A stretch of DNA of 25,961 bases, taken from positions 1 to 25,961 of the forward strand of contig UROR01000014.1 in assembly GCA_900549535.1 (NCBI GenBank), given 5' to 3'. The notes under the pieces are model-generated. The model saw only the letters and a list, made by a program, of their open reading frames with translations, was not told where the DNA came from and made no database searches. Position 1 is the stretch's first letter. Each line of letters opens with the position of its first letter. Of the stretch, positions 1-8,113 are shown piece after piece. Source of the DNA: an uncultured Collinsella sp. (GTDB lineage Bacteria; Actinomycetota; Coriobacteriia; Coriobacteriales; Coriobacteriaceae). The translations under genes and the position numbers were made by a program.

Positions 1-2
1 AG

Positions 3-989
3 CCCGGTGAGTTCGTCTTCGATACCGGCAGCGAGCCGAGCGTCTTTAGCGGCAACCTGGGCGATTCCATCAAGGAGACCTTCGCCAATATCGGCAGCCG
101 CTTTACCTTTGGCGGCGACGCAGGCAAGGACCAGCATGTCTACTTCATCAACACCAAGGAGATCATCGGCAACAAGTACGGCACCGCCTCGCCCGTGCCC
201 TTCCGCGTGGTCGATAACAACATTGGCCTGGATGTCGACATCTCCGTGCGCTGCAACGGCGAGTATTCGTACCGTATCACCAACCCGCTGCTGTTCTACA
301 CCAATGTGTGCGGCAACGTGACCGATAGCTACACGCGCGACAAGATCGACAGCCAGCTTAAGTCCGAGCTGCTCACCGCCCTGCAGCCCGCCTTTGCCAA
401 GATCTCGGAGATGGGCATCCGCTACAGCGCCATCCCCGGCCACACCACCGAGCTCGCCCGCACGCTCAACGAGGTCCTCTCGGCCGACTGGCGCGACCTG
501 CGCGGCGTCGAGATCGTGAGCTTTGGCGTCAACTCCATCGCCGCCTCGCAAGAGGACGAGCAAATGATCAAGGACCTGCAGAAGGCCGCGGTCATGCGCG
601 ATCCCACCATGGCAGCCGCCAACATCGCCAGCGCCCAGAGCGATGCGATGCGCGCAGCAGCCGCCAACCCCAACGGCGCGATGGCAGGCTTTATGGGCAT
701 GGGCATGGCAGGTGGCATGGGCGGCATGAATGCCAGCCAGCTGTTCGCCGCCGGCCAGGCACAGCAGCAGGCCGCCCCGCAGCCGGCTCCGGCACCCGCC
801 CCGGCTCCTGCCGCCGCACCTGCGGCCGGCACATGGACCTGCAGCTGCGGCGCCACCAACACCGGCAAGTTCTGCTCCGAGTGCGGCAGTCCCGCACCCG
901 CCCCGGCACCGGCCAAGTGGTTCTGCCCCAACTGCGGCAGCGAAAACGGCGGCAAGTTCTGCAGCAACTGCGGAACGCCCAGGCCCTAG
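3..989 (+). CDS. SPFH-domain protein with two C-terminal zinc ribbons (5' partial)
   Basis: The reading frame is open from base 3, so the start lies upstream of the window; an in-frame GTG at 195 is internal. About 328 residues are visible. The N-terminal part, with motifs such as PFRVVDNNIGLDVDISVRC, resembles the SPFH/band-7-like family often annotated as virion core protein. Next come a helical stretch, a Gly/Met-rich stretch near GFMGMGMAGGMGGM, a Pro/Ala linker and two zinc ribbons at the very C terminus. The first ribbon has the form CxC...CxxC (FCSECG) and the second CxxC...CxxC (CPNCG, FCSNCG). SPFH proteins usually assemble at membranes, but no membrane segment is visible in this part. 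No terminator separates it from the lipoprotein gene 80 bases downstream, so the two may be co-transcribed. The family call is fairly sure; the cellular role is unknown. Confidence 0.8.
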   Translation, partial: PGEFVFDTGSEPSVFSGNLGDSIKETFANIGSRFTFGGDAGKDQHVYFINTKEIIGNKYGTASPVPFRVVDNNIGLDVDISVRCNGEYSYRITNPLLFYTNVCGNVTDSYTRDKIDSQLKSELLTALQPAFAKISEMGIRYSAIPGHTTELARTLNEVLSADWRDLRGVEIVSFGVNSIAASQEDEQMIKDLQKAAVMRDPTMAAANIASAQSDAMRAAAANPNGAMAGFMGMGMAGGMGGMNASQLFAAGQAQQQAAPQPAPAPAPAPAAAPAAGTWTCSCGATNTGKFCSECGSPAPAPAPAKWFCPNCGSENGGKFCSNCGTPRP

Positions 990-1069
990 CGCCCCTAACT
1001 GGTAATGAGCGGGAGATCCGCCACCCCCGCATTTGCTTCTATGGGTTTCGTTCGATGAAGGAGGACACC

Positions 1070-1912
1070 ATGAAGACAACGTTCAAAAAGTCCGTACTCG
1101 CATTTCTGACATGCGTCCTGGCGCTCGCCTTTGCCCTGACGGGCTGCAGCGGCGGCGGCAAAGACCCCAAGGCCAACTTCGTCGGCAGCTGGCAGTACTC
1201 GGGTGGAACCTTGGACGGCGAAGAGCTCACCGATGAGTACATGGATATGCTCAAGGAGTGGGGCCTCAACTGTATCCTGATCCTCGACGAAGACGGCACG
1301 GGCGTCCTCGACATGTTCCTTGAGGTCGCCGACCTGAAATGGGAGGCCAAGGGCGCCACCACCGTAACGATTACCGCCGACGATGAGTCGCACGACCTGA
1401 AGCTCAAGGACGACAAGCTCGTCCTCGAGGTGGAAGGCGACAAGCTTATCTTTACGAAGTCCGACAAGGATCTGTCCGGTACGGTGAAGAAGGATCGCGA
1501 GAACGCCGAGAAGGAAGAAGAGATCGATGAGGCCGTCGAAGACGACGACGTCCAGAGCATCGAAATCTCCCCCGCCGTCACCGTCGCCGATGACGACCTG
1601 TGCACCATCACCATCACCGAGAAGTTCAAGGACGACTGGGGCGACATCGGCTTTGTCGTCAACATCACCAACAAGAGCGACAAGGACCTGACCTTCTACG
1701 CTCCTTCCGGTAAGACCAACGTCAACGGCACCATGAAGGAACCCTGGTTCTCGGCTCACCTGATGCCCGGCACCAACGCCACCGAGGAATTCACGTTCTC
1801 GAGCGGCGAGCTTGACAGCCTTGACGACCTCGTCAATACGACCGTCGGCATCGACGCCTACCTGACCGATTCCTATGAGGACGTCGCCTCTTACAGCGCA
1901 ACCATCGCGTAA
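1070..1912 (+). CDS. Putative lipoprotein, two-domain, acidic
   Basis: The start is ATG at 1070, preceded by AAGGAGG with a 5-base gap; an in-frame ATG at 1055 is less well placed. The product has 280 residues. Residues 1-26 form a lipoprotein signal: basic MKTTFKK, a hydrophobic core and the lipobox LTGC with Cys26 as the lipid-bearing residue, followed by a Ser/Gly tether. Residues about 35-140 (NFVGSWQYSGG and several short beta strands) look like a small lipocalin-like domain of the kind found in secreted Actinobacteria and Clostridia lipoproteins. An acidic Glu/Asp linker follows at about 150-165. The C-terminal 110 residues look like an immunoglobulin-like beta domain (FVVNITNKSDKDLTFYAP). 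It should be anchored outside the membrane. No enzyme motif is seen and the function is unknown. Confidence 0.85.
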   Translation: MKTTFKKSVLAFLTCVLALAFALTGCSGGGKDPKANFVGSWQYSGGTLDGEELTDEYMDMLKEWGLNCILILDEDGTGVLDMFLEVADLKWEAKGATTVTITADDESHDLKLKDDKLVLEVEGDKLIFTKSDKDLSGTVKKDRENAEKEEEIDEAVEDDDVQSIEISPAVTVADDDLCTITITEKFKDDWGDIGFVVNITNKSDKDLTFYAPSGKTNVNGTMKEPWFSAHLMPGTNATEEFTFSSGELDSLDDLVNTTVGIDAYLTDSYEDVASYSATIA

Positions 1913-1962
1913 CGGCAGACACCGATAGCCGCGGATTGGCGGACATATCCGCGCACATGCCA

Positions 1963-2003
1963 GGCGGGGCCGCAGGAGTTGATCCTGCGGCCCCGCCGCT
2001 TTA
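1963..2003 (+). terminator. Strong hairpin after the lipoprotein gene
   Basis: A perfect 15-bp stem (1963-1977 with 1983-1997) around a 5-base loop GTTGA begins 50 bases after the lipoprotein stop codon. Only a weak T run (GCTTT) follows on the plus strand. The hairpin lies between two convergent genes and may also block transcription arriving from the minus strand. Confidence 0.75.
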
Positions 2004-2022
2004 TGCCGATGCGTAACGAGCG

Positions 2023-2643
2023 CTAGCGCTCCATGTTGGGAACGATGCTGCCCTCCGTTACTGCGCGCACGGCCAAGCGCATGATGTTGTCGTATCCGGT
2101 CTTATTGAGAATCTCCGAGATGCGGCGTTTGATGGTGCCCTCGCTCATAAACAGCTCGGCCGCGATCTCGCGGCGGCTCTTACCCTCGCAGGCAAGGCGC
2201 AAGATCGACAGCTCGACATCGTCGAGGGCCGCCGTGCCCGAGAAGATGCTCTCGGGCGGCTTGGGAAACGTGCAGTAACCCGCCAGCGTGGAGCGCATCA
2301 CGGCGAATAGCTCGTCGATACCGACGTTCTTGTACACAAAGCTGTCGACGCCCGCCTCACGCGCCTGGTCCACAAAGGTGATTTCGGGCATACCCGTCAT
2401 GATAATGACGCGGCACTCGGGCAGTTGTTCTTTGATGCGCGCCGCCGCCACGATGCCGTTGGAATCATGCTCGGTGCACACGTCCATCAGTATCATGTCC
2501 GGGCGCTCCTTGAGCGCGACACCCAAGGCCTCGGAAGCATCGGCAATGGCGGAAACAACGGTCATATCGGGCTGGTCGCCAACGGAGCGCGCCAGGCTCT
2601 CGCGCAAGATGGCCTGGTCTTCGACTATAAGGACGCGGATCAT
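2023..2643 (-). CDS. NarL/LuxR-family response regulator
   Basis: This 206-residue protein has a receiver domain (1-120) and a LuxR-type helix-turn-helix (about 143-195). The receiver carries the acidic pair Glu8/Asp9, the phospho-acceptor Asp54 (ILMDV), Thr83 and Lys105 (VYKN), so it should be fully phosphorylatable. The output domain (LSILRLACEGKSRREIAAEL, then SEGTIKRRISEIL) follows the GerE/LuxR pattern. The start codon overlaps the stop of the upstream histidine kinase by 4 bases (ATGA), showing translational coupling and making that kinase the likely partner. It is the last gene of the three-gene signalling operon. Target genes cannot be read from the sequence; the divergent lipoprotein and SPFH genes are neighbours but converge on it and share no promoter. 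Confidence 0.93.
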   Translation of the reverse strand: MIRVLIVEDQAILRESLARSVGDQPDMTVVSAIADASEALGVALKERPDMILMDVCTEHDSNGIVAAARIKEQLPECRVIIMTGMPEITFVDQAREAGVDSFVYKNVGIDELFAVMRSTLAGYCTFPKPPESIFSGTAALDDVELSILRLACEGKSRREIAAELFMSEGTIKRRISEILNKTGYDNIMRLAVRAVTEGSIVPNMER

Positions 2644-4139
2644 GAACTTCTCCTTTGGACCGTGGCGTTGGAGGCGAGCGGGATGGACACCGTAAGCGTG
2701 AAGGGCGGGGCGGTGTGGACTTCCAGGCTGCCGCCCAGATTCTGTGCGACATGCCTCATACCTGGGATACCCGTTCCCTCGCGATACGATACGGGTGCAG
2801 GCGCGCCGTCGTTAGAAACGGTCATCCGCGCAACAGCGCCGTCTTCCGACGTCTCCTGCCACAGACGCACGTGGACCCGATGCGCCTGTGCATGCTTGGT
2901 GGCATTGGTCGAGGCCTCGCGGATAATCTGCAAAAATGCGGCGGCGACACGCGCGTCCTCAGGCAGCGCACCCTCAACATCGATCTGCACACTCACCAGG
3001 CCAAAGGCATGGACGATATCGCCCAGTTGCTCTGCCGGTTCGGTGTCGCCCCCGCTGCGCAGATCGGCAGCGATTGAGCGCAGCAGCGGGTCGATCTGCT
3101 CGAGTGACTCGTCATCCAGGCGCCCCTCCTCCAGATAACGATGGAGGATGGACAGGCGCTGCCCGATCACGTCGTGCACGCGAGCGCGCATACGCAGATA
3201 GGCCGCATTGTCAGCAACTTTTTTGACTTCTTCGATCTGGGCTTGGAGCTCTTGGCCCGCAAGCTCAAGCAGGTGGTTGGCTTGCGCCAGGCGATCATGA
3301 GCATGCGCATACTCTGTTACATCCAGGCCGATAATGCGCTCGAAGAGGCGGCCCGAAACCATAACGTCATCGTGCACAAACAAGCGAATCTCGGCGGGAG
3401 AAACCTCGACCACCGCCCGCGCCTCACCAAAGCGGTCCAGATTAATCCGCACGCGGTTCTGGCTGCTTTCGGGCATTTGCATGCTGAGTTTGCGCAGGTC
3501 GTTCCATGTACCGCTCATATCGCCTAGGTCGGTGGGCATATGAAGCTCCACCAGGTTTTTTCGCATGTAGCGGTTCATGAGCAGCGGACGGCCCCTCGGG
3601 TCCAGATACAGGATGCCCACGGGAATCACGTTGATGGTTTCGATCGTCGAGAACATGGTGATATCCTCCTGGCGGTTACGGACGTCCATCAAGAGCGCCG
3701 CGATGGAACGGAACAGGAAGAACGCTCCCTCTGCGATAAGGACAACGGTCCACGCCGAGCCCATGGCAAAAACCACCGGCGGTGTCACGGCGGCAACGAG
3801 CAACAGTTCGGCCAGCATGACGGGGCGACGATAGTGCACCATAAGCACCATGCCGTAGGCAAAGATCACGGCATTGAGCCACAACGCTCCGCCCATTGCC
3901 CTGGCGCAAACGTCAAGCGGCGCCACCAGATATGAGCCAGACGACGCGAACAAGATGAGCGCCGAAATAATTAGGTGAAGCACAAGGCTCGCCTCGTAGG
4001 CACAAATCACCTTACGGTTATAGGACGAGCGGCGCGATGCGATGAGCGGGACGTGGATCGTCTGCAGACACGCAGCCAGGGCAAAGACAACATCGAGCGC
4101 AACGATTTGGGGAAGAATGAGCGAAATCTGCATCGTCAC
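2640..4139 (-). CDS. Membrane sensor histidine kinase (HisKA_3/NarX type)
   Basis: The product has 499 residues. Residues 1-150 hold about five or six hydrophobic membrane segments, residues about 163-275 look like a PAS-type sensor (VIPVGILYLDPRGRPLLMN), and a coiled-coil linker covers about 283-312. The dimerisation/phospho-acceptor region has His322 in RVHDVIGQRLS. The ATPase domain has an N box (Glu408, Asn412 in NATKHA), a D box (Asp444, SNDGAP) and a G box GTGIPGM (455-461). All motifs needed for kinase activity are present. The start GTG at 4139 overlaps the TGA of the upstream gene; an ATG two codons later (4133) is equally possible. The gene overlaps the response regulator by 4 bases. 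The signal is unknown. Confidence 0.92.
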   Translation of the reverse strand: MTMQISLILPQIVALDVVFALAACLQTIHVPLIASRRSSYNRKVICAYEASLVLHLIISALILFASSGSYLVAPLDVCARAMGGALWLNAVIFAYGMVLMVHYRRPVMLAELLLVAAVTPPVVFAMGSAWTVVLIAEGAFFLFRSIAALLMDVRNRQEDITMFSTIETINVIPVGILYLDPRGRPLLMNRYMRKNLVELHMPTDLGDMSGTWNDLRKLSMQMPESSQNRVRINLDRFGEARAVVEVSPAEIRLFVHDDVMVSGRLFERIIGLDVTEYAHAHDRLAQANHLLELAGQELQAQIEEVKKVADNAAYLRMRARVHDVIGQRLSILHRYLEEGRLDDESLEQIDPLLRSIAADLRSGGDTEPAEQLGDIVHAFGLVSVQIDVEGALPEDARVAAAFLQIIREASTNATKHAQAHRVHVRLWQETSEDGAVARMTVSNDGAPAPVSYREGTGIPGMRHVAQNLGGSLEVHTAPPFTLTVSIPLASNATVQRRSS

Positions 4140-6019
4140 TCACCCGCCCTCGGCATCAAGACGATCATGCGCAGCTGGCCGGGCTCGCCCTCAAGGCGGT
4201 ATGCCACGTTGCGCCCTTGCAGAGCGCTTTCGAGCTCTTGCGCAGCGGGCGTCTGCGAAAGATCTGCATCATCGTTGGAAAAAAGCGCGGCACGCAGCTC
4301 GACACTGCATCGGTCATGATCGCCCAAGTGATACATGAGCGCCGGATGGTCGGTGGTGTAGGCAAAAAACGCAAAGTCATACACGCAGTCGTACAGGGCG
4401 CTTACCGTACTGGCGTGCATCGGGCGCCGTATGGCGATAATCGAAGCGCAATCGACATCGATGGTGCGCAGGTCGCTTGCGAGCTCGTTGGCAATGAGCT
4501 GAATGCGGTCGCGATCAAAACCGCTCTCCCCGTGCTGCGCCAACGTGAGCGACCTTTTGCGCTTGCAATAGGCGACGAGCATCTTGGCGCGCTGCAGCAT
4601 GCGGTAACGCTCGTGTGAAGACGCCTCGTCGGTCAACGGTGGCAGCGAGCTCAGCAGGTCGTACATCTCTTCGAACGCGCGGGCAAGCGCCTGGTCCACG
4701 TCTTGGACTAGCAAGGTCTCGGCCTCTTGATCTGCCAGATGCGTCTTAAGATCGTAGTCGGCCGTGAGCAGCTCATTTTGGCGCTGCAGCTCCATGCGAC
4801 GATGTGCCAGCTCACGGTTAAGCTCGTTGAGCTCCGACACGTCTTGGGCAAGCAGGGCCGATCCGCCCAGCAGTGGGAAGGCACGGTACATTACATCGGG
4901 ATCGGACGCCACGGCAAAGGCATGAGCGCGCCCGTGCTCCTGGGCCCGCAGCTCTTCGCACACGCCCGCCGGCATTGGCTTTGACACCGGTGTGGCATAG
5001 ACTTCCTGCAGGTCGCGCGTTAGAACTTTGAGGTCGAGCGGCAAGGTATCGAAGATGCCAGCAATGTCGTGATATGACGGAATGACACCGCAATCGAGGC
5101 AAATCACGAGCGTCCCCACGCACAGCACGCAAAACACGAGCGAAAAGTTGAGCTTCCATGCCCAAGGCACGCGCAGGGCGTACGAAATGGCAAAGAACGC
5201 GCCGCCCAGCAGCACGAGTGCCGCCGTGCCCGAAAAACGTTGGATACGATAGGACGAGGACCGACCCACCAAAATGAAAAAGGTCACGAAGTTAAAGGCC
5301 GTCCATATCAGAACGGCAAAATAGCCCCAGCCGTACGTGTAATCGTTGCTCCAGGTTCCACTCGATCGATCGAAGTGGAAGACCTGCTGATGAACATCGT
5401 TAGTGAGCACAAAGCCGATAAGCAGAACAGCCATGACCCACAAAACGGTGCGGTACCGGCGCCCCATACGGTGCTGTTCCACGCCCGCAAGGCGCAGGCC
5501 GCACAGCTGGTAGAGCAGCGGAATGAGCGTCATGGGCACGTAGTACAGGTACCACAGCACGGTGGCATAGAACGGTGTGAACGACTTGTATTTGAGGATG
5601 ACCTCAATCATCCAGAGGGCGCAGATGGTGGCGACGGCAACAAGGCGGCGGCGCAACACATAGTCCAAACAGCGTAGATAGACCGATACACCCCAGATCG
5701 AAAATATAATTGCGGCGACAAGCAACGGGAGAGAGCTCGAGTGGACGAGCGCATCCACGACCTCTTCGGACACCTCGCTATAGGCGGGCACGACGTTGGA
5801 AAGCTTGGGGTCGGAGGCAAACAGCGCCGGCAAGACTGCCAAAAGCATGAGGAACAGCACGGTGATGGCGCCGGCGATAGCAAAGACGCGGTGACGGTAC
5901 ACCTGATGTGTTATACCAACAAGGAATCGCGGCATGGCGAAGAGCCTGCCGCCCCTGGGATCCGCCACGGGTGCGGATCGGGCGGTCGCGTGGCCGATAT
6001 GTCGCTCGCGGGTACTCAT
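4136..6019 (-). CDS. 7TM-type membrane sensor with degenerate kinase-like C terminus
   Basis: This 627-residue protein is the first gene of the signalling operon. ATG at 6019 has AAAGG five to six bases upstream; a later in-frame ATG (5935) has no good ribosome site. After a basic N terminus come about seven or eight membrane segments between residues 45 and 312, arranged like the N-terminal 7TM region of some histidine kinases. A PAS-like segment follows (about 314-393, DIAGIFDTLPLDLKVL), then a coiled coil (about 393-435) and a helical C-terminal region. Where a phospho-acceptor His would be expected the sequence reads RAKMLVAYCKRKRSLTL, and I see no N, D or G box. It therefore looks like a sensor or pseudokinase that works with the active kinase encoded next to it. 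Function is inferred from structure and position only. Confidence 0.82.
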   Translation of the reverse strand: MSTRERHIGHATARSAPVADPRGGRLFAMPRFLVGITHQVYRHRVFAIAGAITVLFLMLLAVLPALFASDPKLSNVVPAYSEVSEEVVDALVHSSSLPLLVAAIIFSIWGVSVYLRCLDYVLRRRLVAVATICALWMIEVILKYKSFTPFYATVLWYLYYVPMTLIPLLYQLCGLRLAGVEQHRMGRRYRTVLWVMAVLLIGFVLTNDVHQQVFHFDRSSGTWSNDYTYGWGYFAVLIWTAFNFVTFFILVGRSSSYRIQRFSGTAALVLLGGAFFAISYALRVPWAWKLNFSLVFCVLCVGTLVICLDCGVIPSYHDIAGIFDTLPLDLKVLTRDLQEVYATPVSKPMPAGVCEELRAQEHGRAHAFAVASDPDVMYRAFPLLGGSALLAQDVSELNELNRELAHRRMELQRQNELLTADYDLKTHLADQEAETLLVQDVDQALARAFEEMYDLLSSLPPLTDEASSHERYRMLQRAKMLVAYCKRKRSLTLAQHGESGFDRDRIQLIANELASDLRTIDVDCASIIAIRRPMHASTVSALYDCVYDFAFFAYTTDHPALMYHLGDHDRCSVELRAALFSNDDADLSQTPAAQELESALQGRNVAYRLEGEPGQLRMIVLMPRAGE

Positions 6020-6106
6020 AGTGCCTTTAGTGTACCGACAGGCAGGCCCAAAAAGCGGGCCACATGTCCCAAAATCCGCCGACGGCGAGGGACGTCGCCT
6101 GCGACT

Positions 6107-6246
6107 AGTCGTTTAAGAACGTCCCCAATGACTACCAATGACGAGAGTGGATAATCTCCCACTTTGAGCCCACAAACAGGCCAAAAACGGGAGATTATCC
6201 ACTCTCATTCTGCGGGCACTCATTTAAGTACGTCCCCAATGAGTGC
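6107..6246. repeat. Compound palindromic repeat: two conserved-loop hairpins flanking an 18-bp inverted repeat
   Basis: Two near-identical 22-base units, at 6112-6133 and 6223-6244, differ at two positions and share the core TAAGWACGTCCCC. Each unit is the loop and one arm of a small hairpin. In the second, GCACTCATT (6216-6224) pairs with AATGAGTGC (6238-6246). In the first, TAGTCGTT pairs with AATGACTA with one G-T pair. Stem bases differ between the copies while the loop is conserved. Between them is a perfect 18-bp inverted repeat, 6143-6160 with 6189-6206, starting GAGAGTGGATAATC. The stretch lies upstream of the signalling operon and downstream of the beta-glucosidase gene. It has no coding capacity and looks like a small palindromic mobile or REP-type repeat. 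Confidence 0.8.
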
Positions 6247-6263
6247 TTTCACCTCTTTTAACA

Positions 6264-6302
6264 AGACGCCCGGCGGACATTAACTGCTCGCCGGGCGTTT
6301 TG
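6264..6302 (-). terminator. Terminator after the first 6-phospho-beta-glucosidase gene
   Basis: A perfect 10-bp stem pairs 6266-6275 (ACGCCCGGCG) with 6289-6298 around a 13-base loop. On the minus strand it stands 33 bases after the stop of the gene ending at 6332 and is followed by CTTGTT. On the plus strand the tail is TTTTGG, so it may work in both directions. Confidence 0.7.
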
Positions 6303-6331
6303 GTTAGGAGGCTGTGGTTGTTGGGAAAGCC

Positions 6332-7762
6332 TTAGGCCAGGTCCTCGCCGTTCGTCTCGATGACGTGTTTGTACCAATCGAAGCTCTTCTTTTTGGAACG
6401 CTTGAGGGTGCCGTTGCCTGCATCGTCGCGGTCCACGTAGATAAAGCCGTAGCGCTTGGACATCTCGCCCGTGCCGGCCGAGACCAGGTCGATCGGACCC
6501 CAGGTGGTGTAGCCCAGCAGGTCAACGCCGTCCTCGGTCACCGCATCGCGCATCGCGGCGATATGCTGGCGCAGGTAGTCGATACGGTAGTCGTCGTTGA
6601 TGGAGCCATCCTCCTCGATAACATCCTTGGCGCCCAGACCGTTCTCGACCACAAACAGCGGCTTCTGATAGCGGTCGTACAGGTCGTTGAGGGTGATACG
6701 GAAGCCCAGCGGATCGATGGCCCAGCCCCACTGGCTCTCCTGCAGATAAGGGTTCTTGGCGCCGGCGAAGGCGTTGCCCTTGGTCTTCTCGACATCGGGG
6801 TTATCGGCACCGGCGGAGCAGCGGGTGGAGTAGTAGCTAAAGCTGATGAAGTCAACGGTGTTGGCGGCCAGGATCTCGCGGTCCTCGTCCGTCATGCCCA
6901 CATCGATGCCCAGGCGCTCGAACTTCTTGACGGCATAGGCCGGGTAGTAACCGCGGCTCTGGACGTCGACGAAGAAATAGTTGCTCTGGTTGTCAATCTG
7001 CGCCTGGCGCACATCGCCCGGACGGCAGCTGTAGGGGTAGTAGCTACCTGCGGCAAGCATGCAACCGATCTTGACCTCAGGGTCGATCTCGTGGGCAATC
7101 TTGGTTGCCCAAGCGCTGGCGACGAGCTCGTTGTGGGCGGCCAGGTACTCGACGGCCTCCTTGTTCTCGCCCTCCTCAAAGACCAGACCGGCACCCATAA
7201 ACGGCAGGTGCAGGATCATATTGATCTCGTTGAAGGTGAGCCAGTACTTCACCAGGCCCTTGTAGCGGGTGAAGATCGTGGTCGCGAGGTTCTTGTAGAA
7301 GTCGATGAGCTTGCGGTTGCGCCAGCCGCCGTACTCCTTGATGAGGTGGATCGGGCAGTCAAAGTGCGTGATGGTCACGAGCGGCTCGATGCCGTGCGCC
7401 TGACACTCGCGGAACACGTCCTCGTAAAAGGCCAGGCCGGCCTCGTTGGGCTCGGTCTCGTCGCCATTGGGGAAGATGCGGGTCCAGGCCAAGCTCATGC
7501 GGAAGGTCTTAAAGCCCATCTCGGCAAAGAGGGCGATGTCCTCCTTGTAGTGGTGGTAGAAATCGATGCCGGTCTGCGCGGGATAGTAATAGCCGTCCTC
7601 AAAGTCGAGCATCTTGCGCTGGCCGGAGACCACCGCATAGCGCTCGGGGCCGTGCGGGGCCACATCCACGTTGGCCAGGCCGCGGCCGTCCACGTCGTAG
7701 GCGCCCTCGCACTGGTTGGCAGCCGTCGCGCCGCCCCACAGGAAGTCATTACGGAAAGCCAT
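6332..7762 (-). CDS. bglA: 6-phospho-beta-glucosidase, GH1 (copy 1)
   Basis: The 476-residue protein is a full-length glycoside hydrolase family 1 enzyme, which hydrolyses phosphorylated beta-glucosides in the cytoplasm after PTS uptake. It begins with the family N terminus FLWGGATAANQCEG. The acid/base Glu179 lies in WLTFNEIN and the nucleophile Glu373 in VVENGLGA. Near the C terminus, SAGTGEMSKRYGFIYVD carries the Ser/Lys/Tyr arrangement that binds the 6-phosphate in phospho-glucosidases, which supports the phospho-specific call over a plain beta-glucosidase. AAAGGA precedes the ATG. No PTS permease gene adjoins this copy; a second, clearly related copy lies at 15803-17221 in a PTS operon. 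A terminator follows at 6264-6302. The gene is preceded by a 351-base spacer full of palindromes. Confidence 0.95.
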   Translation of the reverse strand: MAFRNDFLWGGATAANQCEGAYDVDGRGLANVDVAPHGPERYAVVSGQRKMLDFEDGYYYPAQTGIDFYHHYKEDIALFAEMGFKTFRMSLAWTRIFPNGDETEPNEAGLAFYEDVFRECQAHGIEPLVTITHFDCPIHLIKEYGGWRNRKLIDFYKNLATTIFTRYKGLVKYWLTFNEINMILHLPFMGAGLVFEEGENKEAVEYLAAHNELVASAWATKIAHEIDPEVKIGCMLAAGSYYPYSCRPGDVRQAQIDNQSNYFFVDVQSRGYYPAYAVKKFERLGIDVGMTDEDREILAANTVDFISFSYYSTRCSAGADNPDVEKTKGNAFAGAKNPYLQESQWGWAIDPLGFRITLNDLYDRYQKPLFVVENGLGAKDVIEEDGSINDDYRIDYLRQHIAAMRDAVTEDGVDLLGYTTWGPIDLVSAGTGEMSKRYGFIYVDRDDAGNGTLKRSKKKSFDWYKHVIETNGEDLA

Positions 7763-7901
7763 GCATCAATCCTTTCGCACGCTGTTGTCATAGACTCAGC
7801 ATCCCTACAAACAACGCGTCGCTCAACGGCAACGGCGCAGGTCGACACTTCTTTTCGCGCACAGGCGCTCGGCAGCCGCCCCCGTCTGACACTTTTTGAT
7901 A

Positions 7902-7965
7902 CCTGCCCGCCCAAACCGCCAACCACCACAAAGGTGCCTGTCCCCTTTGTGGTAGTTTGGGCAGG
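7902..7965. repeat. Imperfect long palindrome with CCACAAAGG arms
   Basis: ACCACAAAGG (7925-7934) pairs perfectly with CCTTTGTGGT (7944-7953) around TGCCTGTCC. Outer arms CCTGCCC...CCAAAC and GTTTGGGCAGG extend the hairpin to 7902-7965 with a bulge. It lies upstream of the beta-glucosidase gene and downstream of the DUF4867 gene. The stem is strong but there is no T tract on either strand, so it is listed as a repeat and not as a terminator. Confidence 0.65.
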
Positions 7966-7969
7966 TTTG

Positions 7970-8104
7970 TCTCGATCTGTAACAGGTAGACCGCCAAAAC
8001 CGGGCCTGGTGTTACAGATCGAGATTTTCGGGCAGCCCCCCGCAGTTTGTCTAAATCTGTAACAGGTAGAGACGATTTAGCCCGCTAGATGTTACAAATC
8101 GAGA
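7970..8104. repeat. Two tandem copies of a CTCGATCTGTAACA palindromic repeat
   Basis: Copy 1 has arms TCTCGATCTGTAACA (7970-7984) and TGTTACAGATCGAGA (8010-8024), a perfect 15-bp inverted repeat. Copy 2 has arms at 8050-8064 and 8090-8104 that match the same sequence with three mismatches between the arms. Both copies are preceded by TTTG and share the inner bases GGTAGA after the left arm. With the neighbouring palindrome they fill most of the 351-base gap 7763-8113. Apart from a ribosome site before the bglA start I see no convincing promoter in that gap. Confidence 0.8.
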
Positions 8105-8113
8105 CGGAAGATG

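Noticed and set aside
422..967. 181-codon open frame on the minus strand
   Set aside because: Antisense of the SPFH gene's Pro/Ala linker and zinc ribbons; low-complexity Ala/Gly repeats.
6314..8062. 582-codon open frame on the plus strand
   Set aside because: It is the antisense shadow of the GH1 gene on the minus strand; GC-rich codon bias opens this frame and the translation has no family motifs.
7902..8104. Possible CRISPR array in the palindrome cluster
   Set aside because: Only two related units, palindromic rather than short direct repeats with unique spacers, and no cas genes.
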